Source: Steinernema hermaphroditum | Lineage: Eukaryota; Nematoda; Chromadorea; Rhabditida; Steinernematidae | Assembly (NCBI GenBank): GCA_030435675.1 | Contig: CM059621.1 | Span: 2,480,001-2,544,000 of the forward strand | Direction of reading: 5' to 3' | DNA length: 64,000 bases | Part shown: positions 11,421 to 21,483 of the stretch, one piece after another | Layout: every line of letters starts with the position of its first letter | Numbering within the stretch: position 1 is the first letter of the stretch | Translations under genes and position numbers: made by a program | Notes under the pieces: model-generated | Seen by the model: the letters and a program-made list of their open reading frames with translations, nothing else | Database searches by the model: none | What the model was told of the DNA's origin: nothing

Positions 11421-12529
11421 TTCGGCTTCTCTGGCGGCGCGGATAGAGTCGGGCGGTCGTGACCAGCTTCTTGGCAAGACTATGGAACTACGGCTCCCTG
11501 GTGTTCCAGGCCTTCTGGGAGCCGGGGTGATCATTGCGCCACCAACGACGACCGAGACCGACCTCTCACTCAACTCAATCGGCTCAGACAGCCTCAGAGA
11601 GAGCAACCGATCGTTGGGGGCACAAATGAAAGGTCGTGTTACTTCACATCATTTGCAAGACTAAGTCTACAGTTTGTGTACACTAATTATCACACAAACT
11701 GATCGCACAAACGGCATATCCAGTACAACCACTCCGGATCTCACTCACCCACAACTGGCCAAGAAGCTCTTTAGATTCGTTGCAATGGAGACGTGTACCC
11801 TGTCTAACCCGTAGTACCGGTAACAGTTCAGAATTTCACCCGTACTTTTTTAGCTCCATGTGCTAGTTTTGGTGATACCTTTACCTTGTTCCGAGCAGCG
11901 ATATAACTGCTAGATTCTCGTGAGATGGCCAGATAGCTACGACGACCACTATTCGTATTCGTGGGATGAACTGTGCTTTTGCGTTTCAGAGGAAGGTGAC
12001 GTAGCTCGCACAACGACCATAAACGGCAAAATCCATGTCATTTTTTACAGGTGCCCGATTTCTAAAGAACAGGAACATCAGATATGCGCCAACTACGAAA
12101 TACTACCATTTTTAAAGAAAAAAACACATGCTAATGTTTGACACTGCTCAACATCTTCGTTGGCACACTTGTCCGCAGTCCCTTCTAGCATAATCCATTG
12201 CGACCGACTTCGATTTTTCATACATCTAGGAACGAGGAACCACGATGCGATCACTTTGTGCTGTGTATGGCTTAGAGCATAAGCAATATTCGTTTTCTAT
12301 CTACCGCAAACAAGCACATGGCCCAAGCCATCCTGGATAAACAACATAGATTCTCAAAACACCCTGAAAAGCTCTTTTCTTCGAAAAAGATTGTATTCGG
12401 ATATTGGCAAAACAGCCGCTGTTTGCGCTGATGGGCGTGCGTAAACCCGGAATTGGATCGTGCGTCATTCGAAAAGCGCTTAATATTCTCCTGTTTCCTG
12501 TCTTTAGCGAGGCACATAAGTGAAGCCAA

Positions 12530-12823
12530 ATGGTTGCCATTCATCGCAGTCCTAACATGTTTGTTCCCTTCAGACAAGTCGCTTCTTCCGAAGGTAGGTG
12601 TTCTCTATAGCGCTCAGCTTATACTATAAAAAACATTATAGAAACGTTCGACTTATTTTTTGTGACAACCTGTATTTGCTTACTTGTTATCATCGCAATA
12701 TTTGCCCTATTCTTCTGCTACATGTCGAGAATGATACAAGCGGCAGTGGCTGAAAGGCAAGAGAGTCTTGACGACTGTTCAATTCCATATGAGATTCTGA
12801 CTGTGAGCAAAGAAGATAAGTAG
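12530..12823 (+). CDS. Tiny membrane protein T3 (81 aa)
   Basis: Exon 1 12530-12593 (64 nt, ...FRQVASSE), 48-bp intron 12594-12641, exon 2 12642-12823, phase 1. TM at residues 27-49 (FVTTCICLLVIIAIFALFFC), then SRMIQ and the tail CSIPYEILTVSKEDK; PYE[IT]L recurs in T19. AATAAA at 12872-12877. The right-arm copy (54,173-54,418) has lost the intron yet keeps the reading frame. Confidence 0.8.
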
Positions 12824-13099
12824 CTTTGGTAATAATATGTATTTGTATATAGTGGTATATCTCATTTGCTCAATAAAGCTGATTTATCGGAGGATATAAG
12901 CATCGCTTATGTCAAATAGGGTTAGCACCAGTGAATCCTCACTTTAGATTCTGGATAACTCATTGACGTTGGTAAACACTGCGATTGTCAAACAAAATAA
13001 TACTGTTACAACGGTCACATTATTATTAATGTTAATTGGTAAAAGTTCTCATTTGGATTAAGTTTAAGTAACATATCAGTTATTCTCATTGGGCGTCAT

Positions 13100-13170
13100 C
13101 GCAACTGATCCCAAGACAATTGATCCCAGGACAACTGATCCCAGACAACTGATCCCACGGACAACTGATC
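13100..13170. repeat. Short tandem repeat GATCCCAGGACAACT
   Basis: Four to five imperfect copies of ~15-18 bp; also in the right arm at about 53,825-53,895. No gene is recognised from 12,880 to 14,490. Confidence 0.7.
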
Positions 13171-14493
13171 GATTTACATTTACTCTTGACTCAATGGCAT
13201 TCACCATGCAAGAAATCTCAAAATGCACAATGAAGAACCGTATATCACCGTTGTCGCTGCTTCTCTGATCGATTCTGCTCCTAAGATGACCATATGAGAG
13301 TCTTAAATCTGGTACCAAGTTACACTTTCTATCTCTTCCATGACAAGCCTCCCCTCTACCAAGCAAATCAATCGATGGCTTACGGTCTTTTCGTAATCGC
13401 TCCTAGCTGTTTCACCGCCAAGAGGTCTTAATGATGGATTTAGGGTGTAGCTCAGCCCGTGGGCACCAATTTTGATGTCCGCTGGACTATGGGTCATTCA
13501 GTCGTGCTCAATCAATCGTAGGGAACCTTTTGGGAGCAGCCGCCGTTTTTACTCTTGAAACCTTCACACCGCGCTTAGCAACTTCACCGTCCAGAGAATG
13601 CCAATGAGAGTTATTCTACCTGAAAACTGATCTAGATACTCCAGTTAAACAACAATAGTCATAATTATAGACACCCTGCATCGTGTTAAGCGAAGCACTA
13701 ACCCTCTGACACCAGTCTTTAACTTACCGTATCTTTGTAGAACAGCGCTCTATCAGTCTATAAATTCCTATAAGTCAGCGGTGAGTAGCACTTGGATATC
13801 AAACTCATCCGTTTGTTGTAGAAGCCATAACAGATTAATAACATGTTTGGCGGTGTACTATATGCTAATCCGGAAGCGTGCGATTTGTCATCGTGGCGCA
13901 GACAAATCCTTGTCTCCTTGCGAAGTGCTTTCGCTAATTGTTGAAAAACATGTGCTAAAAGGTTTTTTCAATTTGCAGCTGACACAAAATTTTCCGTTTC
14001 TGCAAAAGCTGTTTTTTTTGCAGAAAAAGACATGAATCTAGGGATGCGATTTGCTAAAATACAGTTGTGTCATGACTGGGAGCGCAGAGGCGGGTCATAG
14101 TACAGCTCTTTAACCAAGCTTCTTCCAAGAAGTTTGCGTTGTTGCAAATCTGAATACGTAGAAGCGGCGTGCAAACAAACTAAGGCGAAATCATCATGTT
14201 TTATTCTGCAAATACCGCAAACAACCATCTTCCGCCTAAGTGAAATTGTAGCGAAAGGAAACGTGTGGTTGAATCCGCACTTCATCACTGTCATCACGCG
14301 TTTCGTCACGCGGCAGTCAAAACATGGAAGTGCGTAAATCGGAAATCCGAAACTTGTTATCTGCACTCTCGATTCCACTGGCTTAGACGTTCTATGAATC
14401 ACATTGTCGGAAGGAAATCTAAACCATGCATGTTTACATATAGTCGCCATTAGCCAATACAGGAGCTGCGTGACCTAGTTGTCGTCGATCTTC

Positions 14494-14783
14494 ATGTACG
14501 CTCACCTCTACAACGCTCATCCCTCCAAAGGTAATACTGCTTTGCAGACTGCAGACAACCCTTCGTTTTAGAAGTGTCCTATGACCTATTCATAACAATT
14601 GTCTGCATATCTTTGTCGGCCGTTTTTGTTTCATTTGCGCTTTTCTTCTGCTGCGTCTCATTTATGATTCAGCGAATGATTAGCAAACGTGGCGACTGCT
14701 CAGAAGCCGGTCTTCGATGCCAAATTGCCAGAATCAACGCTGAGAAGAAGAACCGGAAATATGCAACGGTTTTTGACGTGTGA
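14494..14783 (+). CDS. Tiny membrane protein T4 (82 aa)
   Basis: Exon 1 14494-14530 (37 nt, MYAHLYNAHPSK), 41-bp intron, exon 2 14572-14783, phase 1. TM at 19-44 (LFITIVCISLSAVFVSFALF), then MIQRMISKRGD and a basic tail ending KYATVFDV. AATAAA within 15 bp of the stop. Identical copy at 52,212-52,501. Confidence 0.8.
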
Positions 14784-14973
14784 TTGACTAATAAAATAAC
14801 ACCCATAACTGTTACTCGGTCACCAAATGACAGCGCGAGATCTACAGACAAACGTACGCAACGCATCATAGTGTGCGGCACTCCTGAATGTCACTGTATG
14901 TTCAAGTGCAATTATGCATTATTACGCACAATTCGTTGAGAAAAGAATGCTTCTGTAGCTGTCTAGAAACCTC

Positions 14974-15100
14974 TATAAATAGATGCAGATATAAGGGACT
15001 TCTGTATTGTTAGTACACAGTCAAGAAACTCATGGGCTTCTCCAAGCATAAGGCTTCTGCTCTACATGACGAACCCGTTGTATACGAAGAAATCGTGTAA
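14974..15100 (+). CDS. TATA box plus 22-codon micro-ORF
   Basis: TATAAATAG at 14974-14982 is followed 50 bp later by an ATG (15032) opening a 22-aa ORF (starts MGFSKHKASALHDEPV, ends YEEIV, stop TAA at 15098-15100). The TATA-to-ATG layout matches the secreted-protein genes here. It could also be exon 1 of a longer gene, but it ends in its own stop. Identical copy at 51,895-51,963. Confidence 0.4.
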
Positions 15101-15175
15101 CGGAGGCAACTGTCAAATTGGATAGCTATAAGCTTTGTTTCCTTTGTTTATCAATTTATAAGAGGGTATTCAAAA

Positions 15176-15976
15176 TTACTTTGTCATTAGATCATTCTTA
15201 CCGCTTCCCAGTTTTGGCCCCTTTCGTAACGATCTGTTATAAGAACATCGGTCATAAATTGATTCAGCAAGTTTTTCGTTCATGTTGATAGTTTCAACAG
15301 CTTCGTCTACCTGTTGCAATTCCTCAACATCCATTTCGTTGACAGAATTTGTACCGTCCTCATCAAAATGATGTACTCTTTTCTTCTTTGTCGACTTAAC
15401 GCTATTAGCACGATTTGACAGTGATTCCACTCTTTCTACTGGAATATCGCGCTCGGCACGCAGTTTCTTAACATATCGCGCGAATTTGTCAAGATAAACT
15501 TTTGTTCGTTTGTCAGGCTAAAAAGCCAAAATGAAACGATAAAAAAAGCTTTTTGTTCATATATGCAGACGACACATAGTGTTGATCTTTTGTTGATCTC
15601 ATAATTTTTTTTGACATGCCTCACCCACTCGGGGTTCTTTCTGAGCCGATCAGAGAGCATCATCTTAGGCGCAATCACATCGCCGGGAAACGTCTAAAGC
15701 GACATTAAACCGACATACATAATGTAGGTGAATCCTACGGTCAATTCTATCCCAACATCGAAGAGAAATCCTTGCAAATCAGGATAATTTCGGAAAATGT
15801 TGGGGAAGTTTTCTTCGAAGTGAACTACGTTGACGAAGCGATTTATCTTGTGACGGTCATCCATTTTTTTGGCAACAGCAATTTGTTCTGCCGACGCCCC
15901 CAAACATTCACCGCCTGTTGTGTTTTTGTTTCTCATGTGAACATGCCACACGAGATTAAAACAGCAGGGGCACTGT
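15176..15976 (-). pseudogene. Gene Z, left copy, lacking exon 1
   Basis: Exons 15739-15976, 15625-15693, 15176-15517 in phase, introns 45 and 107 bp, ending at TAA. Exon 2 opens with QCPCCFNLVWHVHMRNK (a CxCC...HxH arrangement), followed by FEENFPNIFRNYPDLQGF; the last exon is basic then acidic (KSTKKKRVHHFDED). The acceptor phase fits exon 1 at 48,241-48,290 in the right arm, giving a 232-aa protein if joined in the ancestor. Here exon 1 is lost to the mariner/block B junction. Family not recognised. Confidence 0.6.
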
Positions 15977-16032
15977 CTGAATAAAAAAAGTCAAAACGCC
16001 TAAAAAGAGAAGGAAACTTACTTCTCTTACTA

Positions 16033-17113
16033 CAGGGTGTCAACTAAATACTGTCACGCGTTCGGAACTCTTGAATTTTTCGCGCTTTTCTGCACTTTCC
16101 TCTCCGGCATTTGTTTTATTCGTGTTCTGCATGCTTTTCTGATCTAGAACTGCTATTTGCTTTGTTATTTTATGCGCTGCTATTCAGAAGAATGGTCTCA
16201 GAAAAAAACCATTTTTCCATCGTCGCCTACCACAAGCGTGGAATGCCAATACCCAAGATTTCGAAGACGTTGAATCCTCATTTAATGCAAGTTCATCGCG
16301 TGATTACACGTTACCAGGAGACTGCTGGAGTCAAGGACCATCAGTGACGTGGAAGGCCGCGCTCCGCCAGGACTCCCAGAACCAGAGAAAGCATCAGGAA
16401 GAAAAATAACCAGAATCCAGCATGGTACATGAGAAAGCTGGCCAGGGAACACCAATCAGCGCCTCATCGGTTACAAGACTGGTGGAACAAGATCTAGGGG
16501 TCTATCCCTACAAACTGGTGCGCGGACAGCTTTTGAGCGATCGAATGAAGGTTGAAAAAAGGAGAAAGCGAAGAAGATGAAGGCCCAGGGCCGCGGTGGC
16601 AGCCTCCAGAGCATTCTGTTCTCGCATTAGAAGATTTTCACCGTATAGCCGCTGGGAAACACCCGGGATCACCGTGAACGTCTTCCGAAAGGCCTTCCCA
16701 GCAACATCACTGCCGAAAAGAGCCATTCCCCACAATCCATCATGGTTTGGGCCGGGGTTTCTGAACTTGGGAACCGCACTTTCCGCTTTTTAACTCTCTA
16801 AACTTCGATGTTTGGTCAGTCCTGGAGCAAAAAGTCTGCTCTACAAGCTACGCTAGTGTGGATTCCGTGAAGCGCGCTCTGCAGACCGCTTGGAAGGAAA
16901 TAACGCCGGAAGTCGCTGCGGGAATCTTGAAGAATTTCCAGAGGCGTTTTTGACGCCTGTATCACCGCCCGAGGAAGCCATTTCGAATGTGATTGACTTT
17001 ATGTTTTAGAGAATTTCATGCGCTTTCGAGTGATATATAAATTGCTTTGTTTTGTTCGTCCAGCGAAAAATTATGGCGTTTTTTGCGCGTGACAGTATTT
17101 AGTTGACACCCTG
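16033..17113 (+). mobile_element. mariner-like element at the arm boundary
   Basis: 1,081 bp with 28-bp perfect terminal inverted repeats (CAGGGTGTCAACTAAATACT...) and TA on both sides (16031-16032, 17114-17115). Left homology with the right arm stops at 16,030 and block B starts at 17,114, so the element fills the junction exactly. Confidence 0.92.
16189..16980 (+). pseudogene. Degenerate mariner transposase
   Basis: N-terminal helix-turn-helix part MVSEKNHFSIVAYHKRGMPI...HRVITRY, then frameshifted pieces HNPS[W/I]MVWAGVSELGNRT and FDVWSVLEQKVCSTSYASVDSVKRALQ...AGILKNFQRR, typical of mariner-family C-termini. Several frameshifts and stops make it inactive; the perfect ends could still be used in trans. 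Confidence 0.8.
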
Positions 17114-17291
17114 TATAGTGCTGTATTGGGCTGTTCATTTAGAAAACGGGTTTCGCATCATCATTGCGAGGATATGCATCTTTCTTTCTGATTGTTACGC
17201 ACCGTCCTACCGTAAGTGTTAAGAAGAGCTCGTGTGGATCGCCTGGGTCACATCGGATTGTCCACCTGTTGCATTCGCCTTGTGTGAAAAT

Positions 17292-17648
17292 CAGAGATGC
17301 CAACTCGGGTTCATTTCGCAATCGGAGCCGACCGCGAGCCGGCTCGTGGCTCCGGCTCAGTTGGGCGGGTGGTCCCGACAATATATACTAGGGAAAAAGT
17401 TCGACCATTCGCGGGCGTCGGTACAAAGGGCGCAGACGACGAGAGACAGTTGGCATACAACGGCAAAGCAACGGGCATCCGATTTTCTCTCGCCGTCTGC
17501 TACCGCTCCTCGCGAACGGTCGGAATTTTCCCTAGTATATATGGCGGGCCCCGGATCGGGTTCGGCGCGGGTTGCGAAATCCCGATCCGAGCAGAGTGGT
17601 CCGAGCCGGTTCGGCTCGGGCTCGGCTCCGGCTCAGTTGGCATCTCTG
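17292..17648. mobile_element. hAT-type MITE, CAGAGATGCC ends
   Basis: 357 bp, inverted ends CAGAGATGCCAACT / AGTTGGCATCTCTG, near-perfect 8-bp flanks GTGAAAAT (17284-17291) and GTGAAAGT (17649-17656). GC-rich palindromic interior (GAGCCGGCTCG). Relatives at 20,340-20,765; truncated copy at 62,177-62,491. Confidence 0.8.
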
Positions 17649-17867
17649 GTGAAAGTATTTTCCGTTGCGTTTGTTGATTTATAGTATTGACAAATGTGTC
17701 ATTTTCTGCTGTCTTTGTCTAGTACGCATCGAAGTTAATTGGTCATCCAGAATCGTCGATTAGCTTAAGACTTCGGGGTCGCATTCCATGCTTTCATCCA
17801 TGTATCTCGTGGTGTACATGAAGCACTCGCAGTCACAAGAGCTCGTAAGTCAGTGGTCACCCGGGAC

Positions 17868-17993
17868 CAGAGATGGGCCGGAACGGATCGGATCGGAACC
17901 GATCCGTCAACCGGCTCACGGAACGGTTGAATCGGCTGACCAACCGGTTTACCGGTTGATACGGATGTACGGCTCAACAGTTGCCTATCTCTC
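17868..17993. mobile_element. Small hAT-type MITE, CAGAGATGGG end
   Basis: About 126 bp rich in CCGGTT/AACCGG palindromes, with ends CAGAGATGGGC and CTATCTCT and flanks resembling GTCSGGAC. The right copy (61,837-61,957) has cleaner ends, CAGAGATAGG...CCATCTCTG, between GTCCCGAC and GTCCCGGG. Confidence 0.7.
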
Positions 17994-18159
17994 GTCGGGA
18001 CCACACGCGTCGCCACTACGGCACTTAGCGATCACACGCAGTGATCAAGAGAAACGGAGGAGTAGAAAAGTACCACATCGGAGCAGCACTATTCCCGAGT
18101 GGCGCCCGGATCGGTTTGAAGGTTGAGATGAGCGCCGCAGCACTTCTCTTTTAATCCCC

Positions 18160-18345
18160 TATATATAAATGGAAAACCGACGGGTCCGTTGGTCTGTTTG
18201 TGTGTGTGTGTTTTTCCGTGAGCACGGGGAAAACACCCAAACAAAATAAGGACCCCGAGGGGAACCGAACCCAGCACCGCCCGCTTACAAACGAAGCACG
18301 TTCGCAATGAGCCAGACAGACAGTTAAGATGGTAGCGCTTTACTT
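18160..18345 (-). mobile_element. tRNA-derived SINE-like element
   Basis: On the minus strand TGGCTCATTGCG (A-box-like, ~18,308-18,320) is followed by GTTTGTAAGCG and GGTGCTGGGTTCGGTTCCCC (B-box/T-arm-like), then an A/C-rich tail with ACACACACAC. This looks like a tRNA head with a SINE body. Block B ends inside it at 18,295, so the right copy lacks the A-box half. A true tRNA gene is not supported because no full cloverleaf can be drawn. Confidence 0.55.
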
Positions 18346-18464
18346 CCACCATATCTCTGGGGACGCAAGACTTTGCGTTTCTTTACAGTTTTTGTGCCGT
18401 TTTTAGCGTATTTTTTATTACGATTACTTACGTGAAACGCACAGATTTGGCTTAAGGTATTCAC

Positions 18465-18741
18465 TAGAGATGCACCGGAACGGAAACCGGAACGAACCGG
18501 AATCAGTCAGAAGGTCCGGGGTTCGAATCCACCCGCGAGCAAAACTTTTTTATTTTCGTATTTTCTCGACATAACATTCTGGAAACTGTTTCACTGTCTG
18601 ATTCTACGTAAGCAAAATTTAAATCTGCGGAAAAACGTGCAGAAAAAGTACATAAAAAAAGTTTGGCCTGCGGGCGGATTCGAACCGCGGACCTTCTGAC
18701 TGATTCCGGTTCGTTCCGGTTTGCGTTCCGGTCCATCCCTA
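18465..18741. mobile_element. hAT-type MITE with tRNA-like B boxes, copy 2
   Basis: 277 bp, same family as 9,286-9,562, with a perfect 8-bp target duplication GTATTCAC at 18457-18464 and 18742-18749. This copy proves the element's ends and the hAT-type duplication length. Confidence 0.9.
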
Positions 18742-18852
18742 GTATTCACCACATGATAACGTAACCCTACTTTTTGAGAAACATACGGATTCCTCGTATG
18801 TTGAATACGCGGGATTCCAAATGAAAATAATGAAGTTTTTGATCTGTTTATC

Positions 18853-19182
18853 TTATTCTGAGATCGTCCATTTCTTTAAAGCAGAAATCGCTATGCAGGC
18901 TTGGTAGCTGTGAGTGGTAGCTACCTGCCGCATGTGACCATCGTTTGTTACGGTACTTAACCAATTGGAAACGTTGGAGTTAACGCAACATGGTGATCGG
19001 ATCACGGTGCTTTTTTGTTCAGAGTTCGTTCCCTGATATCTGACCCATTTCGATGCAAAATCTGTGTTCCACAATACGTTCAACAGATGTACATAACGGT
19101 CGAAATGGCCGCTCGAGCTTAAGGAACACTTTGAGAATAGCGCTGTGTTCACAGATAACACGAAGAAGGGATAACTAATCAT
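18853..19182 (-). CDS. Hypothetical protein, 109 aa
   Basis: Single frame beginning MISYPFFVLSVNTALFSKCS, a plausible signal peptide. TATATAAATA on the minus strand at 19207-19216 lies 25-34 bp before the ATG, a promoter placement like the other secreted genes. No domain or paralogue is recognised; it could be fortuitous. Confidence 0.4.
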   Translation of the reverse strand: MISYPFFVLSVNTALFSKCSLSSSGHFDRYVHLLNVLWNTDFASKWVRYQGTNSEQKSTVIRSPCCVNSNVSNWLSTVTNDGHMRQVATTHSYQACIAISALKKWTISE

Positions 19183-19325
19183 TTACTACTATTATACTCT
19201 TCCAATATTTATATATCAACACAGTGACAGTCAGTGCTGGAGTGGAGCGGAAGTAGACTTGAATGTTTCGCAGTAGTTCTATGCTCAGAGATGACAAATT
19301 TTGGAAGTAAATAGTTTAATGTACG

Positions 19326-19496
19326 TCATGTATGAGTGCTTCGTCTCACAGAAATAACCATATACAGGAAGAAGGCAGTGAGTAAAATGCACAACGTCGA
19401 TGCAGAAATAGAGACTGCGACAATGAAGAAATCGAAAGGTCCATCCACAGGTAGACAATTCCCTAGCACACTGTAGAAGCATGTGGCATTACGCAT
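19326..19496 (-). CDS. Tiny membrane protein T24 (56 aa), unspliced
   Basis: A single reading frame of 56 aa: MRNATCFYSVLGN..., TM at 22-47 (FDFFIVAVSISASTLCILLT), then SVRRSTHT and stop. It matches the family in helix and basic tail, but no phase-1 intron is needed, making it the one member without an evident intron. The N-terminal NAT is a possible glycosylation site. Confidence 0.55.
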   Translation of the reverse strand: MRNATCFYSVLGNCLPVDGPFDFFIVAVSISASTLCILLTAFFLYMVISVRRSTHT

Positions 19497-19732
19497 AGTG
19501 AAAATGGATTGCTACCTGCTATGTGTGGGTTGTGAGCAGTTGAAACCTCTTATGTAGCAGCTCGTCTTTCGTCAAGTGAATCCCAATGCTTCTTTTTGCT
19601 TTGTGACGTAAACTTCCTCATGCGTAGAATAAAGAATTTCATGACAAAAATACACGCACTGACATAACACAATCTTGAAGAAAATTTCCAAACAACACAA
19701 GGAATGCATGGTATTATAATTGTTGGGCAATA

Positions 19733-20089
19733 TCATCTAATATAACATTCATAACTGACGGGATCCAAATGCCAGACACGCATCGGGATGGGCTTTGGTG
19801 GAATATATCGTGTATATCGAAGACCGAGCGGTGGTATGTAAGAATGCTTTTTAAAGGTCACCATTTCATGTCTCGAGGGGGCGAAGGATTTTTTGCTTTC
19901 TTTTTTTAGTTCGCAGTCATCGCCTTGTTCTCGAAATCCTGGAAGTGTTATGATACAGCACAAAACTTCTCTATATCCGTGACTAAAGTGAAAGTTTCCG
20001 GTAATCTCAGTGCGTGGTTCAACATAGAGGTCAGATGTGTGATCTCCTACTTGGTAATCAGCCAGTAAACCATCGTCCCAAAAGTACAT
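19733..20089 (-). CDS. Hypothetical ORF, 118 aa
   Basis: Open frame starting MYFWDDGLLADYQVGD; no signal peptide, helix or known motif. Nothing supports expression; reported only because 19,500-20,340 otherwise holds nothing. Confidence 0.25.
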   Translation of the reverse strand: MYFWDDGLLADYQVGDHTSDLYVEPRTEITGNFHFSHGYREVLCCIITLPGFREQGDDCELKKESKKSFAPSRHEMVTFKKHSYIPPLGLRYTRYIPPKPIPMRVWHLDPVSYECYIR

Positions 20090-20339
20090 TTTTTGTACTA
20101 CTATGGCACAATAACAGTTCTACACCTGCTGTAAACAACTTTTTCAATCACATTGTCCATTGTGTACCGTTCTTTGCCCTCTCTAGTTTAGCACCAGTGA
20201 GAAGTTGTCATTGTATTGTGAATTGTAATAGTGTTTAACAATAAAACGAAAAAAAATATGGCCTTGTTAGAGACGACTTCGATAAGTAACATAATATTGA
20301 CTGATAGAGACAATTATTTCTGCACTTTTTTTCTGAAAC

Positions 20340-20765
20340 CAGAGATGCCAACTGAGCCTGATCCGACCCGGGTTCGGCTATATATATTAGGGAAAATTCC
20401 GACTGTTCGCAGGGAACGGTAGCAGACGACGAGAGAAAATCGGATGCCCGTTGCTTCGCCGCTGTGTGTTAGTTGTCTTTCGTCGTCTGCGCCCTTATTA
20501 CCGCTCCCTGCGAACGGTCGAAATTTTCCCTGTATTTCCCTGTAAATGTATTCCGCAATCTGAGCCGGCTCAGATTGCGAAATCCCGAACCGAGCCGTCT
20601 TGGACCACCCGCCCAACTGAGCCGGAAATAACATCACTTTGTGCCTTTAAACACAGCAAGCGCCAATGGGAATTGCTGAGAACCAGAGATGCCGACTCGG
20701 GTTGATTTCGCAATCGGAACCGAGCCGATTGCGAAATGTTTAAAGGCACAAAGTGATGTTATATC
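20340..20765. mobile_element. Rearranged MITEs of the CAGAGATGCC family
   Basis: 20,340 begins CAGAGATGCCAACTGAGCC and runs to about 20,625; a second start CAGAGATGCCGACTCGG lies at 20,685. They are separated and followed by inverted copies of a 25-bp word (20,627-20,653 and 20,738-20,763, e.g. AACATCACTTTGTGCC), suggesting an inverted, partly deleted pair. 20,770-21,230 holds nothing recognisable. Confidence 0.6.
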
Positions 20766-21239
20766 CACTGTGCCCATGAACTGTGATTTCTGCTTTCACT
20801 CCGGAACTGCACAACATCTCATTGTCGATCACAGAACGAACAGTTTTAGGTGGACCAATACACGATGGCTAAAGGTCACCGTTTTTGAACACAGTCAACG
20901 ACAATTTCAGTGACTACCACCTAACACAATTAACCTGTAATCACTTAATTCATGAATCAGAGACATTGCTCCTTCCATGACACCACGACACGAGGACAAA
21001 ACAAGGGATATCTCTTGCAAGCGGCTTCATCCCTGGAGTGGTACTGATGTGGAACTGATCAGTGGCGACAGGCTTCACGGCACATGTGGGAGTCGTCAAG
21101 AATGGCTGACTTCTCCTTCTCAGAACCAAATGCACATATGCGGCTTCGGAGAGACGGGTGCCTTTGTCCGGAAGTTGTGTGCTCGCCGCTAGTTCTGCCC
21201 TCAGAGCGTCGCCTCCTTCAGAACAACTTCTCCTACAGA

Positions 21240-21400
21240 CGGCGTAGTGCATATTGTTGTCAAATGTGGTGGAAAAACGGCATCCTGGTGTCTCAATCTG
21301 TTCTGGAAGCCGGTAAAAGTGACAGCTGCCACATGGTCTGTTCTCAGACCAGCACGTGCTGAAAGAACCGACCTCTCGCCAGCTGAGAGGTCCGGAAGCT
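21240..21400 (+). repeat. Dispersed repeat R1, diverged copy
   Basis: Contains GGTGTCTCAATCTGTTCTGG and AAGCCGGTAAAAG, then GAACCGACCTCTCGCC, aligning with the copy at 44,095-44,265 (minus). Confidence 0.55.
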
Positions 21401-21483
21401 TTTCGTCTACTAAGATCTTACAACATTACTTACAACATTGATGTACATTTTTGTATCAAAGGCTTGTGCCTTGCAAGACGTCT

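Larger units (their letters stand above)
5030..16030. repeat. Left arm A of large inverted duplication
   Basis: Reads as the reverse complement of 48,280-61,524 with near identity over the genes inside. In gap-free stretches left plus right coordinates sum to a constant (66,525-66,527 over the MLT-10-like gene, 66,995 beyond about 13,000), and several ORFs are identical. Differences: ~226 bp near 11,475-11,700 and ~195 bp near 12,060-12,240 only here; a 48-bp intron only here; ~400 bp at 15,240-15,645 only here; a hAT transposon only in the right arm. It ends two bases short of a mariner. Confidence 0.93.
17114..18295. repeat. Block B (nested MITEs), duplicated at 61,525-62,582
   Basis: Reads as the reverse complement of 61,525-62,582. 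The right copy lacks ~124 bp (between GCACCG near 17,206 and ACCGCG near 17,330; ACCG microhomology). In this window B follows arm A at its 16,030 end, but in the right copy B' follows A' at the 5,030 end. No gene inside. Confidence 0.9.

Noticed and set aside
11920..12141. A further micro-membrane gene (tail reads CANYEILPF, like PYEIL)
   Set aside because: No hydrophobic helix precedes it in any frame and most of it is deleted in the right arm.
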